Positions 54,533 through 64,000 are shown, counted from the first letter of the stretch. The stretch: 64,000 bases of DNA from Aquamicrobium defluvii (GCF_004363725.1 NZ_SNZF01000014.1:1-64000), one strand, 5' to 3'. The notes: generated by a model not told the origin, from the letters alone. Program-made: numbers and translations.

Positions 54533-55666
54533 ATGCTCGATCCGGTCGTGAACTTCATAACCCAGATTTTCCACTGGATCGGACGAGGCATCGGCTTCGT
54601 CATCGGCATCATCCTGTGGCCCTTCATGTGGATCGGACGCTGGTATCTCCAGCGCGGCCTGATCCTGAAGGCCGTGCTCGGCGGCGTCCTCGCCATCATC
54701 GTGGCCATGTATGGCTATTTCTTCTACGTCACCCAGTTCTGGACCAATTTCGATCCGGATTATCCGGCAGCGCTTGTCGATGCCCGCGGCACCACAGGTG
54801 CCGGCGATCCGGTTACCCCCGCCGCGATTTCGGCAACGGTCGGTGGCGAGCCTGCCCCCACCTGCAAGCCGTCTGCAATCGCCGCCACCTCGGCAGATCT
54901 GATCGACTTCAACGTCAACCAGAATGCCTGGATTTCCTCCATGGTGCTGTCCAAGATCGGCCTGTTCGGCATCGAGTGGAAGAACACACCTTTCCTCGAC
55001 AACAAGGCAGCCTTCCAGCTTGGCATCAACAATGCCCTGCGCCGCACCAGCACGGAGCTTGTCGACACGCTCGGCCGCGTGCGCGGCACCTCTCAGATCG
55101 ACCAGAACCTGCAGGATGCGCGCACCGCCCTCGCCTGGAGCGAAACCGCCTGGTACATCGGCTGGCGCGGGCCGACCCGCCCCTCCCCCAGCGTTTACCG
55201 CGAAGCGATCACCAAGCTGCGCGCCTTCAACGCCAGCCTTGAGAGATGCCAGTCAACTTTCGATGCGCGCGCCGACAACCTCATGCAGTTCCTCGACCGT
55301 ATCGCCGGCGACATCGGCTCGACCTCAGACATCCTGCGCCAGCGCATAGAAGCGTCGGATGCCGGCTGGTTCGACCTGCGCGCCGACGACCGCTTCTGGT
55401 TCGCATACGGCCAGCTCTATGCCTATTACGGCATTCTCGTCGCTGCCCGTTCGGACTTCGGATCAGTAATCGCGGAGCGTAACCTGACGGCGCTGTGGAC
55501 GCGCATGGAAGGCCAGTTGCGCGCTTCGCTCAACGTGCAACCGTGGATCATCTCCAACGGCAACGAGTCGAGCGCCTTCTTCCCCTCCCATCTGGCGACC
55601 ATGGGGTTCAACCTCTTGCAGGTGCGCTCCAACATCGTGGAACTCCGCTCGATCCTCGACAGGTAA
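54533..55666 (+). CDS. DUF2333 family membrane-anchored protein
   Basis: This 377-residue protein has N-terminal hydrophobic segments (about 15-40 and 44-66, [22 protein letters not shown]) that anchor it. A large extracytoplasmic region (about 75-377) follows, containing [52 protein letters not shown] and a helical C-terminus ending LRSILDR. The layout fits DUF2333, whose function is unknown. It is the only clear membrane protein of the cluster. AGAAGGG precedes the ATG. Confidence 0.82.
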   Translation: MLDPVVNFITQIFHWIGRGIGFVIGIILWPFMWIGRWYLQRGLILKAVLGGVLAIIVAMYGYFFYVTQFWTNFDPDYPAALVDARGTTGAGDPVTPAAISATVGGEPAPTCKPSAIAATSADLIDFNVNQNAWISSMVLSKIGLFGIEWKNTPFLDNKAAFQLGINNALRRTSTELVDTLGRVRGTSQIDQNLQDARTALAWSETAWYIGWRGPTRPSPSVYREAITKLRAFNASLERCQSTFDARADNLMQFLDRIAGDIGSTSDILRQRIEASDAGWFDLRADDRFWFAYGQLYAYYGILVAARSDFGSVIAERNLTALWTRMEGQLRASLNVQPWIISNGNESSAFFPSHLATMGFNLLQVRSNIVELRSILDR

Positions 55667-55806
55667 GGCAGGCGGGGCGCGTCGCCGCCCTGTCGTTTTC
55701 TGTTTATTGCGCGCCTGTTTTGGAATGGCGAAAGCCGGCTCTCGCGGGTTTCTATCCATGCTCCGGGCAGCCGGTCTCGGTGAGAAGAGAAAACGGGGAC
55801 ACATTT

Positions 55807-57486
55807 ATGGCCGAAGTGAAATCCGACATTCAGATCGCGCGCACCGCAAACAAGAAGCCGATCCAGGAGGTGGGCGCGAAGATCGGCATCCCGGCCGGGG
55901 ACCTGCTTCCCTTCGGGCACGACAAGGCCAAGATTTCGGCCGGGTTCATCAAGTCCATTCAGGGCAACCAGACTGGCAAGCTGGTCCTCGTCACCGCCAT
56001 CAACCCCACTCCAGCGGGAGAAGGCAAGACCACGACCACCGTCGGCCTCGGCGATGGCCTCAACCGCATCGGCAAGAAGGCGATCGTCTGCATCCGCGAG
56101 GCTTCGCTCGGCCCCAATTTCGGCATGAAGGGCGGCGCCGCCGGCGGCGGCTATGCGCAGGTCGTGCCCATGGACGACATGAACCTGCACTTCACCGGCG
56201 ATTTCCACGCCATCACCTCGGCCCACAACCTCCTGTCGGCATTGATCGACAACCATATCTACTGGGGCAACGAACTCGGCATCGACACCCGCCGCGTGGC
56301 CTGGCGGCGCGTCATGGACATGAACGACCGGGCGCTGCGCCAGATCGTGGTGTCGCTGGGCGGCGTGGCCAACGGCTACCCGCGCGAAGCGGGCTTCGAC
56401 ATCACCGTCGCTTCGGAGGTGATGGCGATCCTGTGCCTGGCGCGCGACCTGAGGGATCTCGAGCAGCGGCTGGGCGACATCATCATCGCCTACCGCCGCG
56501 ACAAGAGCCCGGTCTTCGCCCGCGACCTGAAAGCCCACCGGCCCATGGCCGTGCTGCTCAAGGACGCGATCCAGCCCAACCTCGTGCAGACGCTCGAGAA
56601 CAACCCTGCCTTCGTGCATGGCGGCCCCTTCGCCAACATTGCCCATGGCTGCAACTCGGTGATGGCGACCTCGACCGCGCTCAGGCTCGCCGACTATGTG
56701 GTGACGGAGGCCGGCTTCGGCGCGGATCTCGGCGCGGAAAAATTCTTCGACATCAAGTGCCGCAAGGCAGGGCTGAAGCCGGCGGCTGCCGTGATCGTGG
56801 CCACGGTGCGCGCCCTGAAGATGAACGGCGGGGTGAAGAAGGAGGATCTCGGCGCCGAGAACATCGAGGCGGTCGTCAGGGGCTGCGCCAATCTCGGCCG
56901 CCATATCGAGAATGTGAAGCAGTTCGGCGTGCCGGCCATCGTTGCGATCAACCACTTCCACACCGACACCGACGCAGAGATTCAGGCAGTGAAGGATTTC
57001 GTCGAGACGATGGGCGAGGAAGCGGTGCTGTGCAGGCACTGGGCGCAGGGCTCGGCCGGCATAGAGGAGCTGGCGCACAAGGTCGTGGAACTGGCCGAAT
57101 CCGGGCGCTCCCAGTTTGCGCCGCTTTACGCCGACGATCTCGGCCTGTTCGACAAGATCGACACCATCGTCAAGCGCATCTATCGCGGCTCCGGCGCAAT
57201 CGCAGACAAGTCGGTGCGCGACCAGCTCCACCTGTGGGAAAGCCAGGGCTACGGCAGCCTGCCCGTATGTATGGCCAAGACGCAGTATTCCTTCTCGACC
57301 GACCCAAATCTTCGCGGTGCGCCGACCGGACATACGGTTGCGGTGCGCGAGGTTCGCTTGTCGGCCGGGGCCGGTTTCGTCGTGGCGATCTGCGGCGAGA
57401 TCATGACCATGCCCGGCCTGCCCTCGAAGCCATCGTCCGACAATATCTACCTGAATGAGGATGGCGAGATCGAGGGCCTGAGCTGA
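55807..57486 (+). CDS. fhs: Formate-tetrahydrofolate ligase
   Basis: This 559-residue enzyme makes 10-formyl-THF from formate, THF and ATP. Signature regions are [27 protein letters not shown] (about 60-86, P-loop TPAGEGKTT) and [50 protein letters not shown] and [20 protein letters not shown] follow. The length is standard for the bacterial single-function form. The ATG at 55807 is preceded by GGGGACA. It supplies one-carbon units for purines and formylmethionine. A terminator at 57531-57559 follows. Confidence 0.96.
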   Translation: MAEVKSDIQIARTANKKPIQEVGAKIGIPAGDLLPFGHDKAKISAGFIKSIQGNQTGKLVLVTAINPTPAGEGKTTTTVGLGDGLNRIGKKAIVCIREASLGPNFGMKGGAAGGGYAQVVPMDDMNLHFTGDFHAITSAHNLLSALIDNHIYWGNELGIDTRRVAWRRVMDMNDRALRQIVVSLGGVANGYPREAGFDITVASEVMAILCLARDLRDLEQRLGDIIIAYRRDKSPVFARDLKAHRPMAVLLKDAIQPNLVQTLENNPAFVHGGPFANIAHGCNSVMATSTALRLADYVVTEAGFGADLGAEKFFDIKCRKAGLKPAAAVIVATVRALKMNGGVKKEDLGAENIEAVVRGCANLGRHIENVKQFGVPAIVAINHFHTDTDAEIQAVKDFVETMGEEAVLCRHWAQGSAGIEELAHKVVELAESGRSQFAPLYADDLGLFDKIDTIVKRIYRGSGAIADKSVRDQLHLWESQGYGSLPVCMAKTQYSFSTDPNLRGAPTGHTVAVREVRLSAGAGFVVAICGEIMTMPGLPSKPSSDNIYLNEDGEIEGLS

Positions 57487-57530
57487 GGTTCCTGCGCCCG
57501 CTTCATAACCGCATCAGGCAAGGTTCCGGA

Positions 57531-57559
57531 GCCGGTGCCATCAGGCGCCGGCTTTCTTT
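57531..57559 (+). terminator. Rho-independent terminator after fhs
   Basis: GCCGGTGCC (57531-57539) and GGCGCCGGC (57544-57552) pair with one G-T wobble around an ATCA loop, followed by TTTCTTT. Confidence 0.8.
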
Positions 57560-57574
57560 CGATGGAGACGATAC

Positions 57575-58627
57575 ATGCGCAAGTCGATCGAACGGATAGA
57601 GGCGGACACGGAAGGGGTATCCTACGATTTCCCGGTCTATCGGTTCGAGGGTTCGGCACGGCATGCGCCTTCCGCCTATCTTCAGGCCGCCCTTCATGCT
57701 GGCGAACTGCCCGGCACCGTCGCCATTGATGCGCTGATGCCTCTGCTCTCAGCCGCGGAAAAAGAGGGCCGCATTCGCGGTGCGATCACCCTCGTGCCAT
57801 GGGCCAACCCCGTCGGCCGCGCGCAATATCACTTCGCCGCCCATGAGGGACGGTTTCATCTCGGCACCCGCACCAACTTCAACCGGGATTTCCTGCTGCT
57901 GGAGAAACCGGACCCGGCGCTTTTGCCGGATGAGTCGACGCTTTCGACCACCGACCAGCGGCTGAAGGCACGGCTGCTGAAGCTCTCGCTCGGTCACGAC
58001 ATCGTGCTCGACCTGCACTGCGACGACGAAGGCGTGCCCTATCTCTACGTGCCCGAACCGCTATGGCCGGCAATGGCGGACTGCGCCGCCACCATGGGCG
58101 TGGAGGCCGTGCTTCTGTGGCAGGACGAGTGCGGCTCGGCTTTCGATGAAGCCTCGATCAATCCCTATCTTGGCGGCAACAGGGCCGAGTTGCAACGCAA
58201 GGTCGTCGCAACGGTCGAGTATCGGGGCATGGCCGATGTCGATGCCGGTCTTGCCCGGCAGGATGCCGGGGGCCTCTACCGCCTGCTCGTCGCACGCGGT
58301 GTGATCGAGGACGCGTCGCTCCCGCCTCCCGGTCCGTTCGGGGGCATCGTCGCACCTCTGGAAAACGTCGAGATGACGGCTGCGCCGAAGGCCGGCGCGG
58401 TCCTGTATCACGTGAGGCCCGGCGACCGGGTGGAGCGCGGCGCAAGGCTCGCCACCATCGTGCACGCGCCGGGCGAACCGGATGGCCGCACGGAAGTGAT
58501 TGCACCGCAGGCGGGCTATATCCTCACCCGGCGCGGCCATCGCATCACGCGCAGCGGCGAAGACCTGCTCAAGCTCATTGGCAGCGAGCGCAGCGCCGAC
58601 GCCCGCTCCGGAACCCTTGAAGCCTGA
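57575..58627 (+). CDS. Succinylglutamate desuccinylase/aspartoacylase-family protein
   Basis: This 350-residue M14-type zinc enzyme has ligands visible in ALHAGELPGTVAID (His/Glu, about 41-46) and DLHCDDEG (His about 148). RTNFNRDF follows. The C-terminal domain (about 250-345) is the barrel-sandwich fold typical of the AstE/AspA superfamily (APKAGAVLYHVRPGDRVERGARLATIV). It would deacylate an N-acyl amino acid or related amide; the substrate cannot be read. GGAG lies upstream of the ATG. A terminator separates it from fhs. Confidence 0.87.
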   Translation: MRKSIERIEADTEGVSYDFPVYRFEGSARHAPSAYLQAALHAGELPGTVAIDALMPLLSAAEKEGRIRGAITLVPWANPVGRAQYHFAAHEGRFHLGTRTNFNRDFLLLEKPDPALLPDESTLSTTDQRLKARLLKLSLGHDIVLDLHCDDEGVPYLYVPEPLWPAMADCAATMGVEAVLLWQDECGSAFDEASINPYLGGNRAELQRKVVATVEYRGMADVDAGLARQDAGGLYRLLVARGVIEDASLPPPGPFGGIVAPLENVEMTAAPKAGAVLYHVRPGDRVERGARLATIVHAPGEPDGRTEVIAPQAGYILTRRGHRITRSGEDLLKLIGSERSADARSGTLEA

Positions 58628-58678
58628 ACCATCGCGAATCCGCTTGCCGGGCTCCGCGAAGGCCGCTATGGAATGCGC

Positions 58679-58723
58679 ATGAACACGCACTTCTCGACCT
58701 TTGCTTGGTGGTGGGCCTGCTGA
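58679..58723 (+). CDS. trpL: trp leader peptide
   Basis: A 14-codon frame encodes MNTHFSTFAWWWAC, with three consecutive Trp codons (58706-58714) and a TGA stop at 58721. It lies 118 bases before trpE(G). The position and Trp run match the peTrpL leader of Sinorhizobium, where stalling at scarce Trp-tRNA controls attenuation. It is too short for routine gene finders. Confidence 0.9.
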   Translation: MNTHFSTFAWWWAC

Positions 58724-58800
58724 AAGCGGCCTTCTGAGCGCGTGCGCGTGAAAATGGTGGGTGGCCGCAACGGAAGTCCGGGCGGCCATTTTACGTTTCA
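58714..58800 (+). promoter_or_regulatory. trp operon attenuator
   Basis: Alternative structures are visible. The pause hairpin can form between GGCC in the leader (58714-58717) and GGCC (58728-58731). The antiterminator pairs GCGGCC (58726-58731) with GGCCGC (58763-58768). The terminator pairs TGGCCGC (58762-58768) with GCGGCCA (58782-58788) around a CGG-CCG inner stem, and is followed by TTTTACGTTT. Because 58763-58768 is shared, antiterminator and terminator exclude each other. Confidence 0.85.
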
Positions 58801-58840
58801 GCCCCCGAGGTCCGTTGCCAGACAACAAACGGAGAAGGCA

Positions 58841-61030
58841 ATGACGGTGGAAATTCTCGAGAACGGGGCAGAGCGCTTCACCACGGCAGGGGGTATCGCA
58901 ATCACCCACCAGCGGCATGAACGGCCCTATGCCGGCGCGATCGAAGCTTATATCGACGGGCTCAATTCACGGCGCGGCGCGGTCTTCTCCTCGAACTACG
59001 AATATCCGGGCCGCTACACACGCTGGGACACCGCCATCATCGACCCGCCGCTGGTCATTTCCGCGCGCGGCCGCGCCATGCGCATCGAGGCGCTGAACAA
59101 GCGGGGCGAGGCTTTGCTGCCGGTCCTCCAGGCTGCCGTTTCCGGGCTTTCCGATGTCCGGATCACGCGGTCGACCGGCGATCTCATCCTCATCGAGGTG
59201 AACAAGCCGGATCGTATTTTCACCGAGGAAGAGCGCAGCCGCGCACCTTCCGTGTTCACCGTTCTGCGTGCCGTCACCGCCCTTTTCCATACGGCCGACG
59301 ACAGCAGTCTCGGCCTCTACGGTGCCTTCGGCTACGATCTCGCCTTCCAGTTCGATCCGGTCGAGTACAAACTTAAGCGGTCGGAAAGCCAGCGCGATCT
59401 CGTGCTATTCCTGCCGGACGAAATCCTCGTCGTCGACCATCATGCAGCCAGGGCATGGACCGACCGCTACGACTACGCAGGCAATGGATTCTCGACCGAG
59501 GGCCTGCCGCGCGAGACGCCGGACGCGCCTTTCGTACCTTCCGACCGTATTCCGCCGCGCGGCGACCACCAGCCCGGCGAATATGCGTCTCTGGTTCGCG
59601 GCGCCATGGCGAGCTTCAAGCGCGGTGACCTGTTCGAGGTGGTGCCGGGCCAGACCTTCTACGAGCGCTGCGAAACGCAGCCATCCGACATCGCCCGCCG
59701 GCTCAAGACCATCAACCCCTCCCCCTATTCCTTCTTCATCAATCTGGGCGAAGGGGAATATCTTGTCGGCGCTTCGCCGGAAATGTTCGTTCGCGTCAGC
59801 GGCCGGCGTGTCGAGACCTGCCCGATCTCGGGCACCATCAGGCGCGGCAAGGACGCCATCGAGGATGCGGAGCAGATCATCAGCCTGCTCAACTCCAAGA
59901 AGGACGAAAGCGAGCTGACCATGTGCTCGGACGTCGACCGCAACGACAAGAGCCGGGTCTGCGAGCCGGGTTCGGTGCGCGTCATCGGCCGGCGCCAGAT
60001 CGAGATGTATTCGCGCCTCATCCATACGGTCGACCATATCGAGGGCCGGCTGCGTGAGGGTATGGACGCTTTCGATGCGTTTCTCAGCCATGCATGGGCC
60101 GTTACCGTCACCGGTGCGCCGAAATTGTGGGCTATGCGCTTCATCGAGAACAACGAGAAGAGCCCCCGCGCCTGGTATGGCGGGGCCATCGGCATGGTGC
60201 ATTTCAACGGCGCCCTCAATACCGGCCTTACCCTGCGCACCATCCGCATCAAGGACGGCATCGCCGAAGTGCGCGCCGGGGCCACGCTGCTGTTCGATTC
60301 CGTCCCCGAGGACGAGGAAGCCGAAACCGAACTGAAGGCATCCGCCATGCTCTCCGCCATCCGCGACGCAAAAGCCGGCAACGCCACCGCGACCGAACGG
60401 ACCACCGCCCGCGTCGGCGAGGGACTGAACATCCTGCTGGTCGACCATGAGGACAGCTTCGTCCATACGCTGGCCAATTATTTCCGCCAGACCGGCGCCA
60501 ATGTCTCCACGGTGCGCACGCCTGTGGCCGATACGCTCTTCGATGAGCTGAAGCCGGATCTGGTGGTGCTGTCGCCCGGCCCCGGCATGCCGAAGGATTT
60601 CGATTGCGCCTCCACCATAAAAAAGGCGCGCCAGCGCAAGCTGCCGATCTTCGGCGTCTGCCTTGGCCTTCAGGCGCTTGCCGAAGCCTATGGCGGCGAG
60701 TTGCGCCAGCTCGCCGTCCCCGTTCACGGCAAGCCGTCCCGCATCCGCGTATCGAAACCGGGCATCATCTTCTCCGGCCTGCCGAAGGAGGTGACGGTCG
60801 GGCGCTATCATTCGATCTTCGCCGATCCGGCCCGCCTGCCGCGCGAATTCGAGGTGACGGCGACCAGCGAGGACGGCACCATCATGGCCTTCGAGCACAG
60901 CAAGGAGCCGGTCGCGGCCGTTCAGTTCCACCCCGAATCGATCATGACGCTGGGTGGCGATGCCGGCATGCGCATGATCGAGAACGTTGTGGCCCACCTT
61001 CCCCGCAAGGCCCGCGAAAAAGCGGCCTGA
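58841..61030 (+). CDS. trpE(G): Fused anthranilate synthase TrpE-TrpG
   Basis: This 729-residue protein joins both subunits in one chain. The aminase/synthase part (about 1-520) has [45 protein letters not shown] and [25 protein letters not shown]. The glutamine amidotransferase part (about 525-725) has [32 protein letters not shown], the nucleophile Cys in [15 protein letters not shown] and the His-Glu dyad in [10 protein letters not shown]. It makes anthranilate from chorismate, the first step to Trp. GGAGAAGG precedes the ATG at 58841. The fusion and the upstream attenuator are classic Rhizobiales features. Confidence 0.96.
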   Translation: MTVEILENGAERFTTAGGIAITHQRHERPYAGAIEAYIDGLNSRRGAVFSSNYEYPGRYTRWDTAIIDPPLVISARGRAMRIEALNKRGEALLPVLQAAVSGLSDVRITRSTGDLILIEVNKPDRIFTEEERSRAPSVFTVLRAVTALFHTADDSSLGLYGAFGYDLAFQFDPVEYKLKRSESQRDLVLFLPDEILVVDHHAARAWTDRYDYAGNGFSTEGLPRETPDAPFVPSDRIPPRGDHQPGEYASLVRGAMASFKRGDLFEVVPGQTFYERCETQPSDIARRLKTINPSPYSFFINLGEGEYLVGASPEMFVRVSGRRVETCPISGTIRRGKDAIEDAEQIISLLNSKKDESELTMCSDVDRNDKSRVCEPGSVRVIGRRQIEMYSRLIHTVDHIEGRLREGMDAFDAFLSHAWAVTVTGAPKLWAMRFIENNEKSPRAWYGGAIGMVHFNGALNTGLTLRTIRIKDGIAEVRAGATLLFDSVPEDEEAETELKASAMLSAIRDAKAGNATATERTTARVGEGLNILLVDHEDSFVHTLANYFRQTGANVSTVRTPVADTLFDELKPDLVVLSPGPGMPKDFDCASTIKKARQRKLPIFGVCLGLQALAEAYGGELRQLAVPVHGKPSRIRVSKPGIIFSGLPKEVTVGRYHSIFADPARLPREFEVTATSEDGTIMAFEHSKEPVAAVQFHPESIMTLGGDAGMRMIENVVAHLPRKAREKAA

Positions 61031-61051
61031 CCCGCACCGAAGGCCGCCGGA

Positions 61052-61990
61052 ATGGAGATGGAACGCGTGCATCACGACACGAAAGCTTCAAAGCGCAGGG
61101 TGCAGACCCTCGCCTTCTGGTCGATCGTGGTCGCGCTCGGCGTCATGGGACTGAAATTCGTCGCATGGCGCATGACCGGCTCCGTCGCACTTTATTCCGA
61201 CTCCCTGGAATCGATCGTCAACGTCATCACCGCGGGGGCGACGCTGTGGGCCATCCGCGTCAGCCACAAGCCGGCCGACAGCGACCATCCCTTCGGCCAC
61301 CACAAGGCGGAATATTTCTCCGCCGTGCTGGAGGGCGTCCTCATCGTCGTGGCCGCCCTGCTCATCGTGGCGCAGGTCTGGGAATCGATCCGCGCGCCGC
61401 AACCCATGGAGCAGCCGTGGGAGGGTCTTGCGGTAAATGGCGGCGCCGCCGCCATCAACGCGGCCTGGGCGATGCTCCTGATCCGATCCGGCCGCAAGGC
61501 CAGATCGCCCGCGCTCGTGGCGGACGGCCAGCACATCATGACCGATGTCGTCACCTCGGTCGGCGTCATCGCCGGCCTTGTGGCCTCGGTCTTCACCGGA
61601 TGGCATGTGCTCGACCCGCTGCTGGCTCTGATCGTGGCGCTCAACATCCTCTATCAGGGCTGGAAGGTGATGGGGGATTCGCTGAACGGCCTCATGGATC
61701 GCAGCGTCGACATGGAGGAGCAGATGCGCATCCGCGACATCATCTCGGTCAATTCGAAAGGCGCACTTGAGGTTCACGACCTCAAGACCCGCATCGCCGG
61801 ACGGGCGACGTTCATCGAGTTCCATATGGTGGTGGACGCTGACATGCCGGTTGGCGATGCACATGTCATCTGCGACCGCATCGAGGATGCGCTGAAGGCA
61901 GAAAACCCCTCCGTACGCGTCACCATCCATGTCGAGCCGGATGACGAGGCGAAGCTGCCAAAGGGCAGCGTTGCGGTTCCCTTCGCCTGA
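61052..61990 (+). CDS. Cation diffusion facilitator (CDF) transporter
   Basis: This 312-residue protein has six membrane helices (about 18-215). Metal-site motifs are SVALYSDSLESIVN (Asp about 50), DHPFGHHKAEY (His residues about 80-83) and DGQHIMTDVVTS (His/Asp about 161-165). The C-terminal cytoplasmic domain (about 220-300) has RIAGRATFIEFHMVVDADMPVGDAH. It exports divalent metals such as Zn, Fe or Mn by proton antiport; the metal cannot be told. Start codons at 61052 (ATG), 61058 (ATG) and 61067 (GTG) are all plausible. Confidence 0.93.
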   Translation: MEMERVHHDTKASKRRVQTLAFWSIVVALGVMGLKFVAWRMTGSVALYSDSLESIVNVITAGATLWAIRVSHKPADSDHPFGHHKAEYFSAVLEGVLIVVAALLIVAQVWESIRAPQPMEQPWEGLAVNGGAAAINAAWAMLLIRSGRKARSPALVADGQHIMTDVVTSVGVIAGLVASVFTGWHVLDPLLALIVALNILYQGWKVMGDSLNGLMDRSVDMEEQMRIRDIISVNSKGALEVHDLKTRIAGRATFIEFHMVVDADMPVGDAHVICDRIEDALKAENPSVRVTIHVEPDDEAKLPKGSVAVPFA

Positions 61991-62127
61991 ATCGTCTTCC
62001 CCGCCGGAACCGGCGGAGCCCTGCAAGGTTATGTCTGGCAAGGGTTATGCTTGCGCATTCCGTCAGGCTGCACGATCCTGTGACGAGCGGGGCATGGCAG
62101 GAGAGTGGACCGGCTGAGGAGGCTTCC

Positions 62128-62421
62128 ATGTATGGACTGATCGGGAAATTGCGGGCGGCACCCGGCAAGCGCGAGCAGCTTCTTGAACTCATTCTTCAGG
62201 CCACCGGCGCCATGCCGGGATGCCTCAGCTACGTCGTTGCCCGTGACCCGGCGGACACCTCGGCCCTGTGGGTGACGGAAGTCTGGACGGACGCGGAAAG
62301 CCACAAGGCGTCACTGCAACTGCCCCATGTTCAGGAAACGATCGCCAGGGCACGGCCGCTGGTGACGGGGTTCGAATTCCAGATCGAGACGGAACCGGCG
62401 GGCGGCGTCGGCCTTACCTGA
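62128..62421 (+). CDS. ABM-domain putative quinol monooxygenase
   Basis: This 97-residue protein is one antibiotic-biosynthesis-monooxygenase (ABM) fold. YGLIGKLRAAPGKREQLLELILQAT, PGCLSYVVARDPADTSALWVTEVWTDAESHKASL and ARARPLV fit the YgiN-type pattern. The fold is a dimeric ferredoxin-like barrel that oxidises quinols or phenolics without cofactors in characterised cases. GAGGAGG lies upstream of the ATG at 62128. The function here is inferred from the fold. Confidence 0.85.
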   Translation: MYGLIGKLRAAPGKREQLLELILQATGAMPGCLSYVVARDPADTSALWVTEVWTDAESHKASLQLPHVQETIARARPLVTGFEFQIETEPAGGVGLT

Positions 62422-62553
62422 AGCCGCCCACCATTACGGGTTCGCTTTCGCAGCGAAAAGATTCTATCACCGTTTCGCCAACCGGAACCGGCTGACAATC
62501 GCGCGGACGCGGCCTGTCGCCACGTCCTTTTATCTCGTTGCCCGCAATCGATT

Positions 62554-63651
62554 ATGGATCAGGTCACCAGACGATCGCAGGATGAAACCGGAACGCCGCG
62601 CATGGCGCGGGCGAAACCGGCCACGCAATGGGTGATCATCCTGATCCCCTCGGCCATTGTGGCCATTGTCCTCGAACTTGCAGGCATTCCTGCCGCGCTG
62701 TTGATCGGGCCGATGCTGGCCGCGATAGCGGCGGGTGTGAGCGGGTCAACCGTGCGGGTGCCGAGGCCGGCCTTCGGCATCGCGCAGGGGGTTATCGGCT
62801 GCCTGATCGCCAACTCCATTTCCGCCGACATTTTCGGACTGCTGTACACACACTGGCTGCCGATCCTGAGCGCGGTGATGGCTACCCTCGCCGCATCGGT
62901 CTTTCTCGGCTGGCTGATCAGCCGCTGGCGTATCCTGCCCGGAACGACCGCGCTCTGGGGCTCCGCCCCCGGCGCGGCGGCGGCAATGGTGCTTATGGCC
63001 GGCGCTTTCGGAGCCGACCAGCGCCTCGTCGCCGTCATGCAATATCTGCGTGTGATCATCATTTCCGTATCGGCCTCACTCGTCGCCAGTCTGTGGATCG
63101 ACACCTCGCAGATGGCCGCGCCGGATGTCATCTGGTTTCCGACGCCAGGTCCAACCCTTCTCGCGGCGTTGGCGGTGGCGGCTGTCGGTTCGAGTCTCGG
63201 CCAGATTTTGCGCCTGCCCTCTCCGTTCTTCCTTGGCCCGCTGATCATCGGCATGGCGCTTCATCTCGGCGCAGGGCTGGTGTTCGATCTTCCGCCCTGG
63301 CTGCTTGGCCTCAGCTATGCGCTGATCGGCTTGCATATCGGGCTGGGCTTCACCAGACAGGCGCTTCAGCACGCCATGCGCGCCTTGCCGCAGATACTCG
63401 CTTCGATAGCCGTGTTGCTTGCCTTCTGCGGAGCGCTTGGATGGCTGATGAGCCGCGCCCTCGGCATCGATCCAATGACGGCCTATCTCGCCACCAGCCC
63501 CGGCGCCATGGAAACCATCGCCATCATCGCCGCAACCACCGACAATGTCGACGTGGCCTTCGTCATGGCACTCCAGACGACACGGTTCATGATCGTGCTT
63601 CTTGCGGGCCCTCCCTTGACACGGCTGTTCGCCCGAAGAATGACGACGTAA
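62554..63651 (+). CDS. AbrB-family membrane transporter
   Basis: This 365-residue polytopic protein has about ten helices in two repeats. The AbrB-type motifs AALLIGPMLAAIAAG, PRPAFGIAQGVIGCLIANSI and LWGSAPGAAAAMVLMAGAFGADQRLVAVMQYLRV are seen in repeat 1, and LGPLIIGMALHL and AYLATSPGAMETIAIIAATTD in repeat 2. These proteins are often annotated as ammonia monooxygenase, which is a misnomer; transport is more likely. ATG 62554 or ATG 62602 could be the start. Confidence 0.88.
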   Translation: MDQVTRRSQDETGTPRMARAKPATQWVIILIPSAIVAIVLELAGIPAALLIGPMLAAIAAGVSGSTVRVPRPAFGIAQGVIGCLIANSISADIFGLLYTHWLPILSAVMATLAASVFLGWLISRWRILPGTTALWGSAPGAAAAMVLMAGAFGADQRLVAVMQYLRVIIISVSASLVASLWIDTSQMAAPDVIWFPTPGPTLLAALAVAAVGSSLGQILRLPSPFFLGPLIIGMALHLGAGLVFDLPPWLLGLSYALIGLHIGLGFTRQALQHAMRALPQILASIAVLLAFCGALGWLMSRALGIDPMTAYLATSPGAMETIAIIAATTDNVDVAFVMALQTTRFMIVLLAGPPLTRLFARRMTT

Positions 63652-63996
63652 ACCTGCGGCCGCGCAGGGCCAGACGATGTCACATGCCAGCAAAACGCTT
63701 GCCTCTGGCGAACGGCTCCTGTAAGAGATCGCACATGAACAGGCGCTCTGCATCCGCTTCCAACCGTCCGGCCGGGATCTCCGGCGAGACGTTGCGCGCG
63801 CTTGCCTCCACTGTCCTTCTTCTCGGCCTTATCGGCGATCGCCGGGTCCGCTGAAGGAGCGCCCGGCGGTCGATAGAGCCGTCCGGCAAGATGCTCCTTG
63901 GCAAACCTGTATCCGACGACCCGATTTTTTTAGTAAGGCACCCCTGATCTGATGACAGCCGCGAGGCACGGTCAGCGGGCACCGGAGAAGAAGACA
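63652..63996. other. 345-base intergenic region at the right end, no gene confirmed
   Basis: Short frames exist on both strands (for example 63684-63854 plus, 63680-63997 minus), but they have low-complexity, Arg/Ser-rich products and no good ribosome site. The last part holds a run of T at 63925-63931 and then GGAGAAGAAG before the next ATG, so it probably carries the promoter of the next gene. Confidence 0.4.
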
Positions 63997-64000
63997 ATGA
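63997..64000 (+). other. Probable start of the next gene, cut by the right edge
   Basis: An ATG at 63997 follows GGAGAAG at a normal distance. Only the start codon and one further base are inside the window, so no product can be named. Confidence 0.3.

Noticed and set aside
55426..57333. 635-codon minus-strand frame opposite fhs
   Set aside because: fhs is unmistakable on the plus strand, and the antisense product has shadow-like composition.
62001..62016. Hairpin CCGCCGG-AA-CCGGCGG after the CDF gene as a terminator
   Set aside because: The stem is strong, but the loop is only two bases and no T tract follows on either strand, so it was not listed as a terminator.
63680..63997. 105-codon minus-strand frame and a small plus-strand frame in the last gap
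   Set aside because: Products are Arg/Ser/Pro-rich without motifs, and ribosome sites are poor. Not reported as genes.
1..64000. CRISPR array, prophage or conjugative element
   Set aside because: No regularly spaced repeats, integrase, phage structural or transfer genes were recognised. The only mobile trace is the transposase tail at the left edge.

Overview
The window is a 64 kb, GC-rich, gene-dense stretch of an alphaproteobacterial chromosome. The gene set points to the order Hyphomicrobiales (Rhizobiales), most likely a Phyllobacteriaceae/Mesorhizobium-like lineage. The signs are a BA14K protein, a fused trpE(G) behind a three-Trp leader peptide, choXWV, a petABC operon, an lgt-methyltransferase-pgeF run, a MoxR/DUF58 envelope operon of the type known from Rhizobium, an rpsU with a TTG start, and dispersed palindromic repeats that I associate with this order. 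The genus is inference. I saw no rRNA, tRNA or CRISPR array, and no prophage or integrative element apart from a transposase tail at the left edge.

Layout. 0-4.6 kb: transposase tail, double-Kazal lipoprotein, two cold-shock genes sharing a promoter module, BA14K protein, MBL-fold hydrolase, glycine-rich membrane protein, ilvE. 4.8-10.4 kb: MarR regulator, response regulator and sensor kinase (PetP/PetR-like plus an EnvZ-like kinase), then a convergent metNIQ methionine importer. 10.5-18 kb: csaA-like, YbjN-like and ubiK-like genes, then lgt, MidA-like methyltransferase, pgeF, a degenerate M24 protein, a lipoprotein and prs. 18-25.2 kb: AraC regulator divergent from an Fsr-type MFS pump, rplY, pth, ychF, a DMT exporter and two MaoC-like hydratases. 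25.2-33 kb: repeat island, apt, petABC (cytochrome bc1) and two paralogous ABC exporters. 33-38 kb: trmL, a small unknown protein, hemF, DUF1059 protein, cca, CoA-type Nudix hydrolase, DUF1285 protein. 38-45 kb: four-gene MoxR-DUF58-membrane operon. 45-48.5 kb: choXWV and rpsU. 49-55.7 kb: an uncharacterised five-gene AAA+ cluster. 55.8-64 kb: fhs, an aspartoacylase-like gene, trpL attenuator with trpE(G), a CDF efflux protein, an ABM-domain protein and an AbrB-family membrane protein.

How the parts fit. Most genes are housekeeping: respiration (petABC), heme (hemF), one-carbon and nucleotide metabolism (fhs, prs, apt), translation and tRNA (rpsU, rplY, pth, trmL, cca), and amino acids (ilvE, trpE(G), metNIQ). 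The two AAA+ clusters at 38-45 and 49-55.7 kb are the least ordinary content. Each pairs an ATPase with large uncharacterised proteins, some of them membrane-anchored. The first resembles a Rhizobium operon linked to envelope integrity; the second has no function I can assign and is the best candidate for an undescribed system. The clearest cis-regulatory element is the trp attenuator at 58.68-58.80 kb. Start codons were chosen by Shine-Dalgarno match and family N-termini; several are GTG or TTG.
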